A stretch of 56,976 nucleotides of DNA, from assembly GCA_937895705.1 (NCBI GenBank), contig CALBKM010000007.1, forward strand, positions 1 through 56,976. The letters are read 5' to 3'. Shown in pieces: positions 7,407-15,180 of this stretch. The translations under genes were made by a program, and so were the position numbers. Under the pieces are notes generated by a model. The model worked only from the letters and a program-made list of their open reading frames with translations, did not search any database and was not told the DNA's origin. Each line of letters starts with the position of its first letter. Positions within the stretch are counted from its first letter, which is position 1. The stretch is from an uncultured Clostridia bacterium (GTDB taxonomy: Bacteria > Bacillota > Clostridia > Lachnospirales > Lachnospiraceae).

Positions 7407-8729
7407 ATGGCTTTTTCTCTTCACGGGGTTCATGTTCCCCATAGAAAACACACGCAGGATAAGCCGGTAGCCCGTATGGCTGCACCGAAAACGGTTGTCA
7501 TTCCGATGGTGATGCATATCGGTAAGCCTGCACACCCGATTGTTAAGGTCGGAGATGAGGTGAAAGTCGGTACAAAGATTGGGTCGGCCGACGGTATGGT
7601 TTCGGCGCCGATTCATTCCAGTGTGTCCGGCAAAGTTGTTAAGATTCAGGATTTTCTTTTGTCAAGCGGTGCAAAGACTCCGGCAGTGGTAATCGAGTCC
7701 GACGGAGAAATGACCCCGGATGAAAATTTGAAAGCTCCGGTGGTGGATTCCAAGGAAAGTCTGATGGCGGCGCTGACGGAGAGCGGCATCGTGGGTCTCG
7801 GTGGAGCGGGATTCCCGACTCATGTGAAGTTTAATGTGGATCCGGCACGGATTGAATATCTGGTAATCAACGGAGCGGAATGTGAGCCGTACGTGACCAG
7901 CGACACCGTAACCATGGTGGAGCGGGGTGCAGATATGGCCTATGCTCTTCGCGTGCTGAGTAAGTATCTCGGAATTAAAAATGTAATTATCGGTATTGAG
8001 TCCAATAAAAAGACGGCGGTTGCTTCCATGCAGAAGCTGGCAGAGGAAGTAAAGGACGCTTGTACGCTTCAGGTAAAGGTGCTCCCGGCGGTATACCCGC
8101 AGGGTGGAGAGAAGGTTCTCATTTACCATACCACGGGTAAGGTGGTTCCGGTAGGGAAGCTTCCGATTGATGTGGGCTGTATTGTGGTGAACTGTACGAC
8201 CCTTGCCACCATCGGGTCCTATTTACAGACCGGTATGCCGCTTGTGGAAAAGTGTGTCACCGTAGACGGTGGTGCGGTAAAGAATCCGCAGAACGTACTG
8301 GCACCGATCGGTACCTCTATGGCTGAGATGTTTGCGTTTTGCGGCGGTTTGACCGCAGAGCCGGCAAAGCTCATTTACGGCGGTCCGATGATGGGGCTTA
8401 CGGTGCCGGACGATACCGCACCGGTGATTAAGAATACGAATGCGATTCTGGCTTTGACGGAAAAGGAGGCAAAGCTTCCGAAGACCACGGCATGTATTCG
8501 TTGCGGTGCATGTACCAATACTTGTCCGTTCGGTCTGGCTCCGGCAGCCATTTCCAAGGCATTTGAGAATAAGAATGCGGAATTGATTGAAGAGCTTTCC
8601 GTAAATGCATGTATGGAGTGCGGTTGTTGTAGCTTTGTGTGCCCGGCAAACCGTCCGTTGGTACAGAACAATAAGTTGGCAAAGGTGTTTTTAAGAGAAG
8701 AAAAGGCAAAGGAGGAAGCAAAAGCATGA
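7407..8729 (+). CDS. rnfC: Rnf electron transport complex subunit C
   Basis: RnfC (440 residues) is the membrane-associated subunit that exchanges electrons with NAD+/NADH in the Rnf complex, which couples reduced ferredoxin oxidation to ion pumping. Seen here: the N-terminal FSLHGVHVPHRKHTQDKP, the glycine-rich loop GLGGAGFPTHVK (residue about 130) of the nucleotide/FMN site, and two 4Fe-4S motifs, CIRCGACTNTCPFG (about 363) and CMECGCCSFVCP (about 401). The length fits the short clostridial form, without the long Ala/Lys tail of proteobacterial RsxC. First gene of rnfCDGEAB; its stop overlaps the rnfD start by four bases. Confidence 0.97.
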   Translation: MAFSLHGVHVPHRKHTQDKPVARMAAPKTVVIPMVMHIGKPAHPIVKVGDEVKVGTKIGSADGMVSAPIHSSVSGKVVKIQDFLLSSGAKTPAVVIESDGEMTPDENLKAPVVDSKESLMAALTESGIVGLGGAGFPTHVKFNVDPARIEYLVINGAECEPYVTSDTVTMVERGADMAYALRVLSKYLGIKNVIIGIESNKKTAVASMQKLAEEVKDACTLQVKVLPAVYPQGGEKVLIYHTTGKVVPVGKLPIDVGCIVVNCTTLATIGSYLQTGMPLVEKCVTVDGGAVKNPQNVLAPIGTSMAEMFAFCGGLTAEPAKLIYGGPMMGLTVPDDTAPVIKNTNAILALTEKEAKLPKTTACIRCGACTNTCPFGLAPAAISKAFENKNAELIEELSVNACMECGCCSFVCPANRPLVQNNKLAKVFLREEKAKEEAKA

Positions 8730-9661
8730 ATAACAAGTTAAAGCTCTCTGTTTCCCCTCATATACACAGCGGTCAGTCTACCGCGGGGATTATGCGTGAT
8801 GTTCTGATTTCCCTGCTTCCGGCTACCATTGCCGGTACGGTGATTTTCGGATTGCGTTCCCTCTTGGTAGTGGCGATTTGTGTTGCCGCTTGTGTGGGAT
8901 TTGAAGCACTGTTTAATTTCATCATTAAGAAAGACCAGACCATCGGTGACCTTAGTGCCGCGGTAACCGGTCTGCTCCTTGCACTGAATCTGCCGGCGAA
9001 CATTCCGTTGTGGCAGTGTGTGGTCGGTGCGCTGTTTGCGATTGTAGTGGTTAAGTGCCTGTTCGGAGGTATCGGATGTAATCCTGTGAACCCGGCCATT
9101 ACGGCTCGTGTGTTTATGTTAATTGCCTTCGGTTCCATGACGGTTCAGGCGTTTCCGACAGTGGTGGATGCCGTTTCGAGCGCAACTCCGCTGAGCCTTG
9201 GCGAAGGTGCGAAAATGCCGTCTTTGCTTGATTTGTTCCTTGGATTAAACGGCGGAGCAATCGGTGAGACCTGTGTGCTGGCTTTGGTTCTCGGATTTAT
9301 TTACCTTCTGGTGCGTCGTGTCATCACCTGGCACATTCCGGTGGCTTATATCGGCACCGTGTTTGTATGCTCCTTCTTTATGGAGGGTATGGATTTTGCC
9401 GGTGCTTTGGCCATGATTCTTTCCGGTGGCTTGTTCATCGGTGCGATTTTCATGGCAACGGACTATGTGACTTCCCCGGCAACTGCAGCAGGTAAGCTGA
9501 TTTTCGGTTTGGGGGCAGGTCTCATTACCTTCGTGATTCGTTACTTCGGCGTGTATCCGGAGGGTGTGTCTTTTGCGATACTGTTTATGAACATTCTGAC
9601 GCCTTACATTGATTCCTGGACAAGGCACAAAGTCTTTGGAGTGGGAGGTAAGAAAGCATGA
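8726..9661 (+). CDS. rnfD: Rnf complex subunit D
   Basis: RnfD (311 residues) is an integral membrane subunit with covalently bound FMN. The hydrophobic segments (for example GTVIFGLRSLLVVAICVAAC, LYLLVRRVITW region) and SPHIHSGQSTAGIMRDVLIS at the N terminus are typical of the NqrB/RnfD family. DYVTSPATAAGK near residue 246 contains the threonine expected to carry the FMN. It overlaps rnfC (ATGA) and rnfG, which points to coupled translation. FMN attachment is expected from the ApbE encoded 5.5 kb downstream. Confidence 0.97.
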   Translation: MNNKLKLSVSPHIHSGQSTAGIMRDVLISLLPATIAGTVIFGLRSLLVVAICVAACVGFEALFNFIIKKDQTIGDLSAAVTGLLLALNLPANIPLWQCVVGALFAIVVVKCLFGGIGCNPVNPAITARVFMLIAFGSMTVQAFPTVVDAVSSATPLSLGEGAKMPSLLDLFLGLNGGAIGETCVLALVLGFIYLLVRRVITWHIPVAYIGTVFVCSFFMEGMDFAGALAMILSGGLFIGAIFMATDYVTSPATAAGKLIFGLGAGLITFVIRYFGVYPEGVSFAILFMNILTPYIDSWTRHKVFGVGGKKA

Positions 9662-10851
9662 AGAAATCTTTAAATGTAAAGAGTATTGCGGTGCTGACAG
9701 CGATATGTGCGGTGATATCACTTTTACTTGCCGTGACCAATGCGCTCACAGCTCCGATTATTGAAAAGAACCAGGCGGCGGCCGCAAATGAGGCGCTTCT
9801 GGTAGTGATGCCGGACGGTACGGATTTTGAACTGCTGGACCTTTCTTCTTATGAACTTCCGGCTACTGTGACCGAGGCTTATAAGGAAGCAGGCGGCGGT
9901 TATGTGGTGAAGCTTACCACAACCGGTTACGGTTCCGGATTCGTGATTATGTGCGGTGTGAATGCCGACGGTACGGTCAGCGGAGCGGTGTGTCTGTCTT
10001 CCAATGAAACCTTGGGATATGAGAAGACCTTCGGTGAGAATTTTGGGGGAAAGAACAGCGAAGCAGTGGATGCGGTAGATACGATTTCCGGAGCGACCAA
10101 GACGACAGCGGCGTATCGTAATGCGGTAAAGGATGCGATAAACGCAGCAACGATTTTAGGCGGAGGTTCCGTGGATATCCGCAGTGAAGAAGAGATTCTT
10201 GCAGATAATCTGAACGCAGCTCTTCCGTCAGGTGAAGGAAAGTTTACCAAGTTGTTTTTGACCGAGGCTTTGGAAGGAGTCAATGCTGTGTATACGGCAG
10301 ACAACGGCAAGGGTGCGGTTTATGTTGTGGGAGAGCAGTTTGTCGGTGTGGATGAGACCGGTGCGGTTGTATCCGGGGCCGAAGGTGATTTGGCTGCAAA
10401 GATTTCCGCACACATGGCGATTTTAAAGGTTTCCGAAGAGACGGAGATTGACCTTTCCGCATATGCTGATTTGCCGTCTGCCTTAGTTTCAGCGAAAAAG
10501 ACCACAACCGGTAACTATGTACTTGAGGTAAAGGGAGCCGGTTACGGGATCAACGGAGGCGATGACTATCATCCGGCATCCGGAGAGTATATCTTTATCA
10601 AAGTATCCATGACAAAGGACGGAAAGATTATTGATTGTCTCACGCTTTCTCAGGCAGAGACACCGAACTTTGGTTCCGCATGTGGGTCGGAGTCCTTCTA
10701 CGGACAGTTCGTCGGAAAGACCGAGGCGGATTATGAAACGGTGGACGGAATTTCCGGTGCAACTCTTACTACCAACGGTTATAAGAAAGCGATTTTACGT
10801 GCATTCGAGTCTGTGAAGATTTTAGAAGGAGGTGCCGGTAATGAAGAATAA
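9658..10851 (+). CDS. rnfG: Rnf complex subunit G with two FMN-binding domains
   Basis: RnfG carries covalent FMN on the outer face of the membrane. An N-terminal membrane anchor (SIAVLTAICAVISLLLAV) is followed by an FMN-binding domain with DTISGATKTTAAY (Thr about 146). The usual protein of about 200 residues would end soon after, but this one has 397 residues: a second domain repeats the fold and ends with DGISGATLTTNGYKKAI (Thr about 369). Each SGAT motif is the recognition sequence for ApbE flavinylation, so two FMN groups are predicted. Between them lies a linker domain with VYTADNGKGAVYVVGEQF. Overlaps rnfD and rnfE. Confidence 0.95.
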   Translation: MKKSLNVKSIAVLTAICAVISLLLAVTNALTAPIIEKNQAAAANEALLVVMPDGTDFELLDLSSYELPATVTEAYKEAGGGYVVKLTTTGYGSGFVIMCGVNADGTVSGAVCLSSNETLGYEKTFGENFGGKNSEAVDAVDTISGATKTTAAYRNAVKDAINAATILGGGSVDIRSEEEILADNLNAALPSGEGKFTKLFLTEALEGVNAVYTADNGKGAVYVVGEQFVGVDETGAVVSGAEGDLAAKISAHMAILKVSEETEIDLSAYADLPSALVSAKKTTTGNYVLEVKGAGYGINGGDDYHPASGEYIFIKVSMTKDGKIIDCLTLSQAETPNFGSACGSESFYGQFVGKTEADYETVDGISGATLTTNGYKKAILRAFESVKILEGGAGNEE

Positions 10852-11530
10852 CGATAATTTAGCTGTTTTAACGAAAGGTATTCTGAAAGAGAATCCGGTA
10901 CTGGTATTGATTCTCGGAACCTGTCCGACTCTTGCAACTACCACAAATGTGGCAGGAGCATTCGGTATGGGTATTGCGGCGATGGTGGTGTTGATTTGTT
11001 CCAACATGCTGATTTCTCTGCTTCGTAAGGTGATTCCGGACAATGTTCGTATTCCTTGTTATATTGTTATTATTTCGGGATTTGTAACTATTGTGCAAAT
11101 GTTTGTACAAGCGTATTTTCCGGCGCTCTACGAGATGCTGGGTGTGTATCTGGCCCTGATTACCGTTAACTGTATTATTCTCGGCCGTGCGGAGATGTTT
11201 GCGGGTAAGAATTCCGTAGGTCGTTCCGCTCTTGACGGTATCGGTATGGGAATCGGTTTTACTATCGCTCTGTGCGCTATGGCATTTATTCGTGAAGTAT
11301 TCGGTAATGCCAGCTTTGCGGGAATTCCGATTCCGTTTCTTGAGCCGTACAAGATCGCAATTCTTGTGAAGGCACCGGGCGGTATGCTGGTATACGGTTT
11401 GCTGATTGCCCTGGTGTATGTGATTACTTCCGGTAAGGCACCGCTTAAGACGGACTTTTCCTGTGCGGGATGTCCGTCGGCAGGCAGCTGTCATACCGGT
11501 GCATGTATGAAGAAAGGAGAGGAGCAGTAA
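10841..11530 (+). CDS. rnfE: Rnf complex subunit E
   Basis: RnfE (229 residues) is a six-helix membrane subunit that pairs with RnfA around the central iron site. KENPVLVLILGTCPTLATTT contains the conserved cysteine, and GVYLALITVNCIILGRAEMF the second, both as in NqrD/RnfE. I chose ATG 10841, which has GGAGG eight bases upstream, over GTG 10832; it overlaps the rnfG end by 11 bases. The C terminus ends in a soluble cysteine-rich tail (CAGCPSAGSCHTGAC), four cysteines and one histidine, beyond the core fold. Confidence 0.96.
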   Translation: MKNNDNLAVLTKGILKENPVLVLILGTCPTLATTTNVAGAFGMGIAAMVVLICSNMLISLLRKVIPDNVRIPCYIVIISGFVTIVQMFVQAYFPALYEMLGVYLALITVNCIILGRAEMFAGKNSVGRSALDGIGMGIGFTIALCAMAFIREVFGNASFAGIPIPFLEPYKIAILVKAPGGMLVYGLLIALVYVITSGKAPLKTDFSCAGCPSAGSCHTGACMKKGEEQ

Positions 11531-12129
11531 TGGAAGTTTTTAAGACATTAATTATCATTTTACTTTCTTCGGTTTTGGTAAATAATTACGTGCTCAGCCG
11601 CTTCCTTGGAATTTGTCCGTTCCTTGGCGTTTCCAAAAAGTTGAATCAGGCAGTGGGCATGGGGATCTCGGTTACCGCGGTTATGCTTCTGGCTACTGCC
11701 GTAACCTGGCCGATTCAGTACTTGGTTTTGGATAAGTTAGGTCTCGGCTATATGCAGAATATTATCTTCATTCTTGTAATTGCGTCACTGGTACAGATTT
11801 TGGAACTTTTATTAAAGAAGTTTTCTCCGGCGCTTCATAAAGGACTGGGGGTATATCTTCCGCTGATTACTACCAACTGTGCCGTACTGGGTGTCGCAAT
11901 TAACAACATTAACGACGGTTACAATTTCTTAGAGTCCATGGTAAGCTCTTTGGGCTGTGGCCTCGGATTTTTACTGGCAATGGTATTGTTCTCCGGACTC
12001 CGTTCCCGTATCGACGAAAGTCGTGTGCCGGCACCGTTCCGTGGACTTGCCGTTACTTTAATCGCTGCTTCCTTCATTTCGCTGGCTTTTATGGGCTTTG
12101 CGGGTGTTGTGGATGCGCTGTTCGCGTAA
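11530..12129 (+). CDS. rnfA: Rnf complex subunit A
   Basis: RnfA (199 residues) is the membrane partner of RnfE. Typical sequences are VNNYVLSRFLGICPFLGVSK, with the conserved cysteine in the first helix, and GVYLPLITTNCAVLGVAI, the second. Six membrane segments are apparent. The start ATG shares one base with the rnfE stop (TAATG), with AAAGGAGAGG upstream; the longer in-frame extension into rnfE is not the real start because family members begin at MEVFKTL-like sequence. Confidence 0.97.
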   Translation: MEVFKTLIIILLSSVLVNNYVLSRFLGICPFLGVSKKLNQAVGMGISVTAVMLLATAVTWPIQYLVLDKLGLGYMQNIIFILVIASLVQILELLLKKFSPALHKGLGVYLPLITTNCAVLGVAINNINDGYNFLESMVSSLGCGLGFLLAMVLFSGLRSRIDESRVPAPFRGLAVTLIAASFISLAFMGFAGVVDALFA

Positions 12130-12147
12130 AGGAGGTAACGAAAGCGT

Positions 12148-12981
12148 ATGAATATTTTGATTGCATTTTTAGTGGTAGGCGGCATTGGGTTACTGGCGGG
12201 CTTTCTGATTGCGGTAATGTCCCGGTTCTTTGGTGTGGAAGAGGATCAGACGGTAAAGGCAGTACGTGCCTGTTTACCGGGTGTTAATTGCGGCGCCTGC
12301 GGATATAAGGGTTGTGACGACTACGCGGTTGCTGTGGCGGAAGGAAAGGCAAAGCCGAATCTTTGTGTTCCGGGCGCTGAGTCTACTGCAGAGGAGTTGG
12401 GTGTACTGCTTGGTATCGAAGTAGAGCCGCCGAAGGATGTAGTTGCGTTTGTTCACTGTAACGGTAACTGCGAAGCGACTGCGACAAAGACGGAATATGT
12501 GGGTGTGACCAGCTGTAAGGCGGCGGCCATGCTGTACGGCGGACCGGAGTCCTGTAGTTACGGCTGTATGGGACTGGGTGACTGTGCCGCGGCGTGTCCG
12601 GCAAATGCGATCTGCATGAAGGACGGAATTGCCCATGTGGATACCAGCCGTTGCCTCGGTTGCGGACTTTGTGAAAGCATTTGTCCGAAGAAGGTGATTT
12701 CCATGGTACCGCAGGAGACGGTTGTGGTTGTTATGTGTAACAGTAAGGATAAGGGTGCGGATGCACGTAAGGCTTGTAAGAATGCCTGCATCGGTTGTAT
12801 GAAGTGTGTAAAGACATGTCCGCATGAAGCAATTACCGTAACGAATAATTTGGCAAAAATCGATTATACTAAATGTGTCGGCTGCGGTGCATGTGCCGCA
12901 AGTTGTCCGACCGGTAGCTTAAAGCAGGTATTCTTCCCGGATCTTTCCGAAGAATACGAGGATTTCAAGGTAGAAGAATAA
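12148..12981 (+). CDS. rnfB: Rnf complex subunit B, ferredoxin-oxidising
   Basis: RnfB (277 residues) accepts electrons from reduced ferredoxin. It has an N-terminal membrane anchor (ILIAFLVVGGIGLLAGFLIA), a four-Cys cluster domain (LPGVNCGACGYKGCDDYA with a distal Cys), and several ferredoxin motifs: CMGLGDCAAACP, CLGCGLCESICP, CIGCMKCVKTCP and CVGCGACAASCP. This makes an array of about six 4Fe-4S clusters, as in clostridial and acetogen RnfB. It is the last rnf gene, and its stop overlaps the next gene by one base. Confidence 0.97.
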   Translation: MNILIAFLVVGGIGLLAGFLIAVMSRFFGVEEDQTVKAVRACLPGVNCGACGYKGCDDYAVAVAEGKAKPNLCVPGAESTAEELGVLLGIEVEPPKDVVAFVHCNGNCEATATKTEYVGVTSCKAAAMLYGGPESCSYGCMGLGDCAAACPANAICMKDGIAHVDTSRCLGCGLCESICPKKVISMVPQETVVVVMCNSKDKGADARKACKNACIGCMKCVKTCPHEAITVTNNLAKIDYTKCVGCGACAASCPTGSLKQVFFPDLSEEYEDFKVEE

Positions 12982-13400
12982 TGAATCAAAAAGAAAAAAC
13001 TACGCCCACCGTAAAAAACGGTGGGCGACTGTTTCGTAATGATGTAATATTTATTGTGGTGTTACTGTTGCTTGTTTCCGGCTTCGGACTCTGTTTTTAT
13101 TTGTTCCGCGGAGAAGGGGATAAGGTGGTGGTAACGGTAGACGGGAAAGCGTTTGGGACCTATTCCCTGGCAGAAGATGTCAGGGTGGAGATTCGTACGG
13201 GCGTGCAGGATGAGGAATTGAATATACTTGTGATAAAAGACGGTAAGGCCTATGTGGAGTCTGCCACATGCCCGGATGGTATTTGTGCCGGTCATAAGCC
13301 GATTTCACGAGAGGGTGAAAGCATTGTTTGTTTGCCGCATAAAGTTGTAATTACAGTTTATGCTACGGAAGAGAAAGACGCACCGGATATTGTTGTATAA
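12981..13400 (+). CDS. NusG domain II-containing membrane protein
   Basis: The 139-residue protein has one N-terminal membrane helix (VIFIVVLLLLVSGFGLCFYL) and an outer NusG-II-type domain (PF07009) with the conserved CPDGICAGHKPISREGESIVC region. Such proteins often sit beside a HepS1-like gene and near rnf or apbE in Clostridia; the biochemical role is not established. The start (TAATG) overlaps rnfB, so it belongs to the rnf transcript. A strong hairpin lies in its first codons (13003-13027). Confidence 0.88.
   Translation: MNQKEKTTPTVKNGGRLFRNDVIFIVVLLLLVSGFGLCFYLFRGEGDKVVVTVDGKAFGTYSLAEDVRVEIRTGVQDEELNILVIKDGKAYVESATCPDGICAGHKPISREGESIVCLPHKVVITVYATEEKDAPDIVV
13003..13027 (+). promoter_or_regulatory. 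Strong hairpin in first codons after rnfB
   Basis: CGCCCACCGT (13003-13012) and ACGGTGGGCG (13018-13027) pair perfectly around five A residues, beginning 22 bases after the start of the NusG-II gene. There is no T-run afterwards. It could slow translation or protect or process the mRNA downstream of rnfB. On sequence it is only a hairpin. Confidence 0.8.
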
Positions 13401-13412
13401 AGGAGTGTTATC

Positions 13413-13916
13413 ATGAGACCTACGACGAAAAAGATTGCCGTTCTCGGGCTTTGTACCGCTGTGGCACTTATATTGGCTTATGTAGAATCCATGCTGCCTC
13501 CGCTGTTTCATGCGGTTCCCGGAATTAAAATCGGTCTTCCGAATATTATCATTGTGTTTGTATTGTACCGGTTTGGGTTAAAGGAGGCGGCAGCAGTATC
13601 TTTAATACGTATGCTGGCCGTGTCGTTTATGTTCGGAAATATGATGGCCCTTGTGTACAGTCTGGCCGGTGCATTCTTAAGTATGCTGGTGATGGCAGTA
13701 TTAAAGAAGCTGAATTTCCTATCGGTGGTCGGTGTCAGTGTGGCAGGAGGCGTGTTTCATAACGTAGGGCAGATTTTGACGGCCATGCTTTTGTTGGGAA
13801 CCGCGGAGCTGGGGTATTACTTAATTGTGCTCTCGGTGACAGGTACAGTGTCCGGTATCTTTGTTGGATTGTGCGGTGCGATTATTGTGAAACGAATTCC
13901 GAAGAAATTGATATAA
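13413..13916 (+). CDS. Gx transporter family / HepS1-like membrane protein
   Basis: The 167-residue protein has five or six hydrophobic segments and the family features of PF07456 (heptaprenyl diphosphate synthase component I-like, now called Gx transporters): LAYVESMLPPLF, GIKIGLPNIIIVFVLYRFG and FHNVGQILTAM. It resembles ECF-type S components, so uptake of an isoprenoid or vitamin-like compound is possible. It follows the NusG-II gene by 12 bases and precedes a new promoter, so it is probably the last gene of the rnf operon. Confidence 0.85.
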   Translation: MRPTTKKIAVLGLCTAVALILAYVESMLPPLFHAVPGIKIGLPNIIIVFVLYRFGLKEAAAVSLIRMLAVSFMFGNMMALVYSLAGAFLSMLVMAVLKKLNFLSVVGVSVAGGVFHNVGQILTAMLLLGTAELGYYLIVLSVTGTVSGIFVGLCGAIIVKRIPKKLI

Positions 13917-13923
13917 ATACGTA

Positions 13924-13952
13924 TTGACAAAGTTCAAATTATGGTGCATAAT
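13924..13952 (+). promoter_or_regulatory. Promoter of the repeated-domain lipoprotein gene
   Basis: TTGACA (13924-13929), a 17-base spacer and CATAAT (13947-13952) precede the lipoprotein start at 13999. Confidence 0.7.
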
Positions 13953-13998
13953 AAAAATTGACAAAAGATTAACAAACACAAACAAGGAGGAATTTTCC

Positions 13999-15006
13999 AT
14001 GAAAATGAAAAAGTTACTTTGTTTATCTCTTAGTATTCTTATGGTTGTTTCTATGGCAGGCTGTAAGAAAGAAGAAAAGAAGGCTGAGACCTTAAAGTTC
14101 GGTATGGGTTTAGTGACTGAGGTTTCCAAGGCAAGCAATGCGGAAGCGGATGCCAACGGTCAGGGAAAGGTAACCACCAATGTAGCTGTAGTTACCGTGG
14201 ATGCGGCAGGTAAAATCGTTGCATGTCAGCTTGATGCCGCAGATGCTACCGTGGCATACACCGGAGACGGTAAGGCGATTGCGAACGAGTCCTTTGCTAC
14301 CAAGTATGAGTTGGGTGATGCATACAACATGGTTGCCTACGGCGGTGCGGTAAAGGAGTGGTATGAGCAGGCAGATGCGTTTGAAAGCGTGGTTTGCGGC
14401 AAGACCCTTGATGAAGTAAAGGCTTTGGTTGCAGGGGAAGATAAGGGAACCGAAGAAGTAATTAACGCAGGTTGTACCATTACCGTGATTGAGTTTGTGC
14501 AGGCAATCGAAAAGGCATACAATAATGCAGTGTCTTCCGATGTGACCGCAGAACATACCTTAAAGCTCGGAGTGTCCACCGCACAATCCTGCAAGGATGC
14601 TACAGGGGATGCGGACGGTCAGAACCAGTTGGAGACAACGTTCCTTGCGGCTGCGGTAGATGCGGAAGGTAAGGTTGTGGCAGCAAGCAGTGATTGTGTT
14701 CAGGTGAAGTTCACCTTTGATGCAACCGGTACTTCTACCTATGATTTGACCAAGGCTGTTTCCTCTAAGAAGGATGCCGGCGCTAACTACGGTATGAGCG
14801 CATACGGGACCGATTTAAACGGTGACGGTGTTGTGAAGGAATGGAACGAGCAGGCGGCGGCATTCGATGCGGCATGTGTAGGCAAGACCGCTGTGGAAAT
14901 TGCGTCCATGATGGGAAACGATAACTACGGTAATACAGAGTTACAGACCGCAGGTTGTACGATTCTGGTTGACGGTTTTGTAAAGGCAGTAGGTAAGTTA
15001 AAGTAA
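13999..15006 (+). CDS. Lipoprotein made of two repeated domains, next to rnf and apbE
   Basis: The 335-residue protein has a lipoprotein signal peptide (LSLSILMVVSMAGC; Cys about 22). The mature part is two copies of a domain of about 145 residues: AYNMVAYGGAVKEWYEQADA in the first aligns with YGMSAYGTDLNGDGVVKEWN in the second, and INAGCTITVIEFVQAIEKA with QTAGCTILVDGFVKAVGKL. Each starts with a strand like VAVVTVDAAGKIVACQLDA, reminiscent of FMN-binding-domain proteins, but no SGAT motif is present. The position between rnf and apbE suggests an extracytoplasmic redox or substrate-binding role; this is inference. ATG 13999 has AAGGAGG upstream. Confidence 0.85.
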   Translation: MKMKKLLCLSLSILMVVSMAGCKKEEKKAETLKFGMGLVTEVSKASNAEADANGQGKVTTNVAVVTVDAAGKIVACQLDAADATVAYTGDGKAIANESFATKYELGDAYNMVAYGGAVKEWYEQADAFESVVCGKTLDEVKALVAGEDKGTEEVINAGCTITVIEFVQAIEKAYNNAVSSDVTAEHTLKLGVSTAQSCKDATGDADGQNQLETTFLAAAVDAEGKVVAASSDCVQVKFTFDATGTSTYDLTKAVSSKKDAGANYGMSAYGTDLNGDGVVKEWNEQAAAFDAACVGKTAVEIASMMGNDNYGNTELQTAGCTILVDGFVKAVGKLK

Positions 15007-15021
15007 GGAAAGGATAAGCCG

Positions 15022-15045
15022 GGGGAGGTTCGCCTCCCCTTTTCT
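15022..15045 (+). terminator. Terminator after lipoprotein gene
   Basis: GGGGAGG and CCTCCCC pair around a TTCG loop, followed by TTTTC. It separates the lipoprotein gene from apbE. Confidence 0.88.
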
Positions 15046-15104
15046 TGTGTTTGTGCAAAGTGAGCATAGTGTGAAGTTACACAAGGATTGCATGCAAAAA
15101 TGTG

Positions 15105-15134
15105 TTGCAATGGCGGATTGGCGCGGGGTATAAT
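15105..15134 (+). promoter_or_regulatory. Promoter of apbE
   Basis: TTGCAA (15105-15110), an 18-base spacer and TATAAT (15129-15134) lie about 46 bases before the apbE start. Confidence 0.7.
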
Positions 15135-15180
15135 AAATGTATATCGTTATGAGGAATGAGATGTGTTTGGAGGAATGTGC

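Noticed and set aside
11470..11529. Longer rnfA start inside rnfE
   Set aside because: It adds 20 residues unlike RnfA; ATG 11530 has a good site and fits the family start.
12274..12825. Long minus-strand frame opposite rnfB
   Set aside because: RnfB is certain from its cluster motifs; the opposite frame is a by-product of its codon use.
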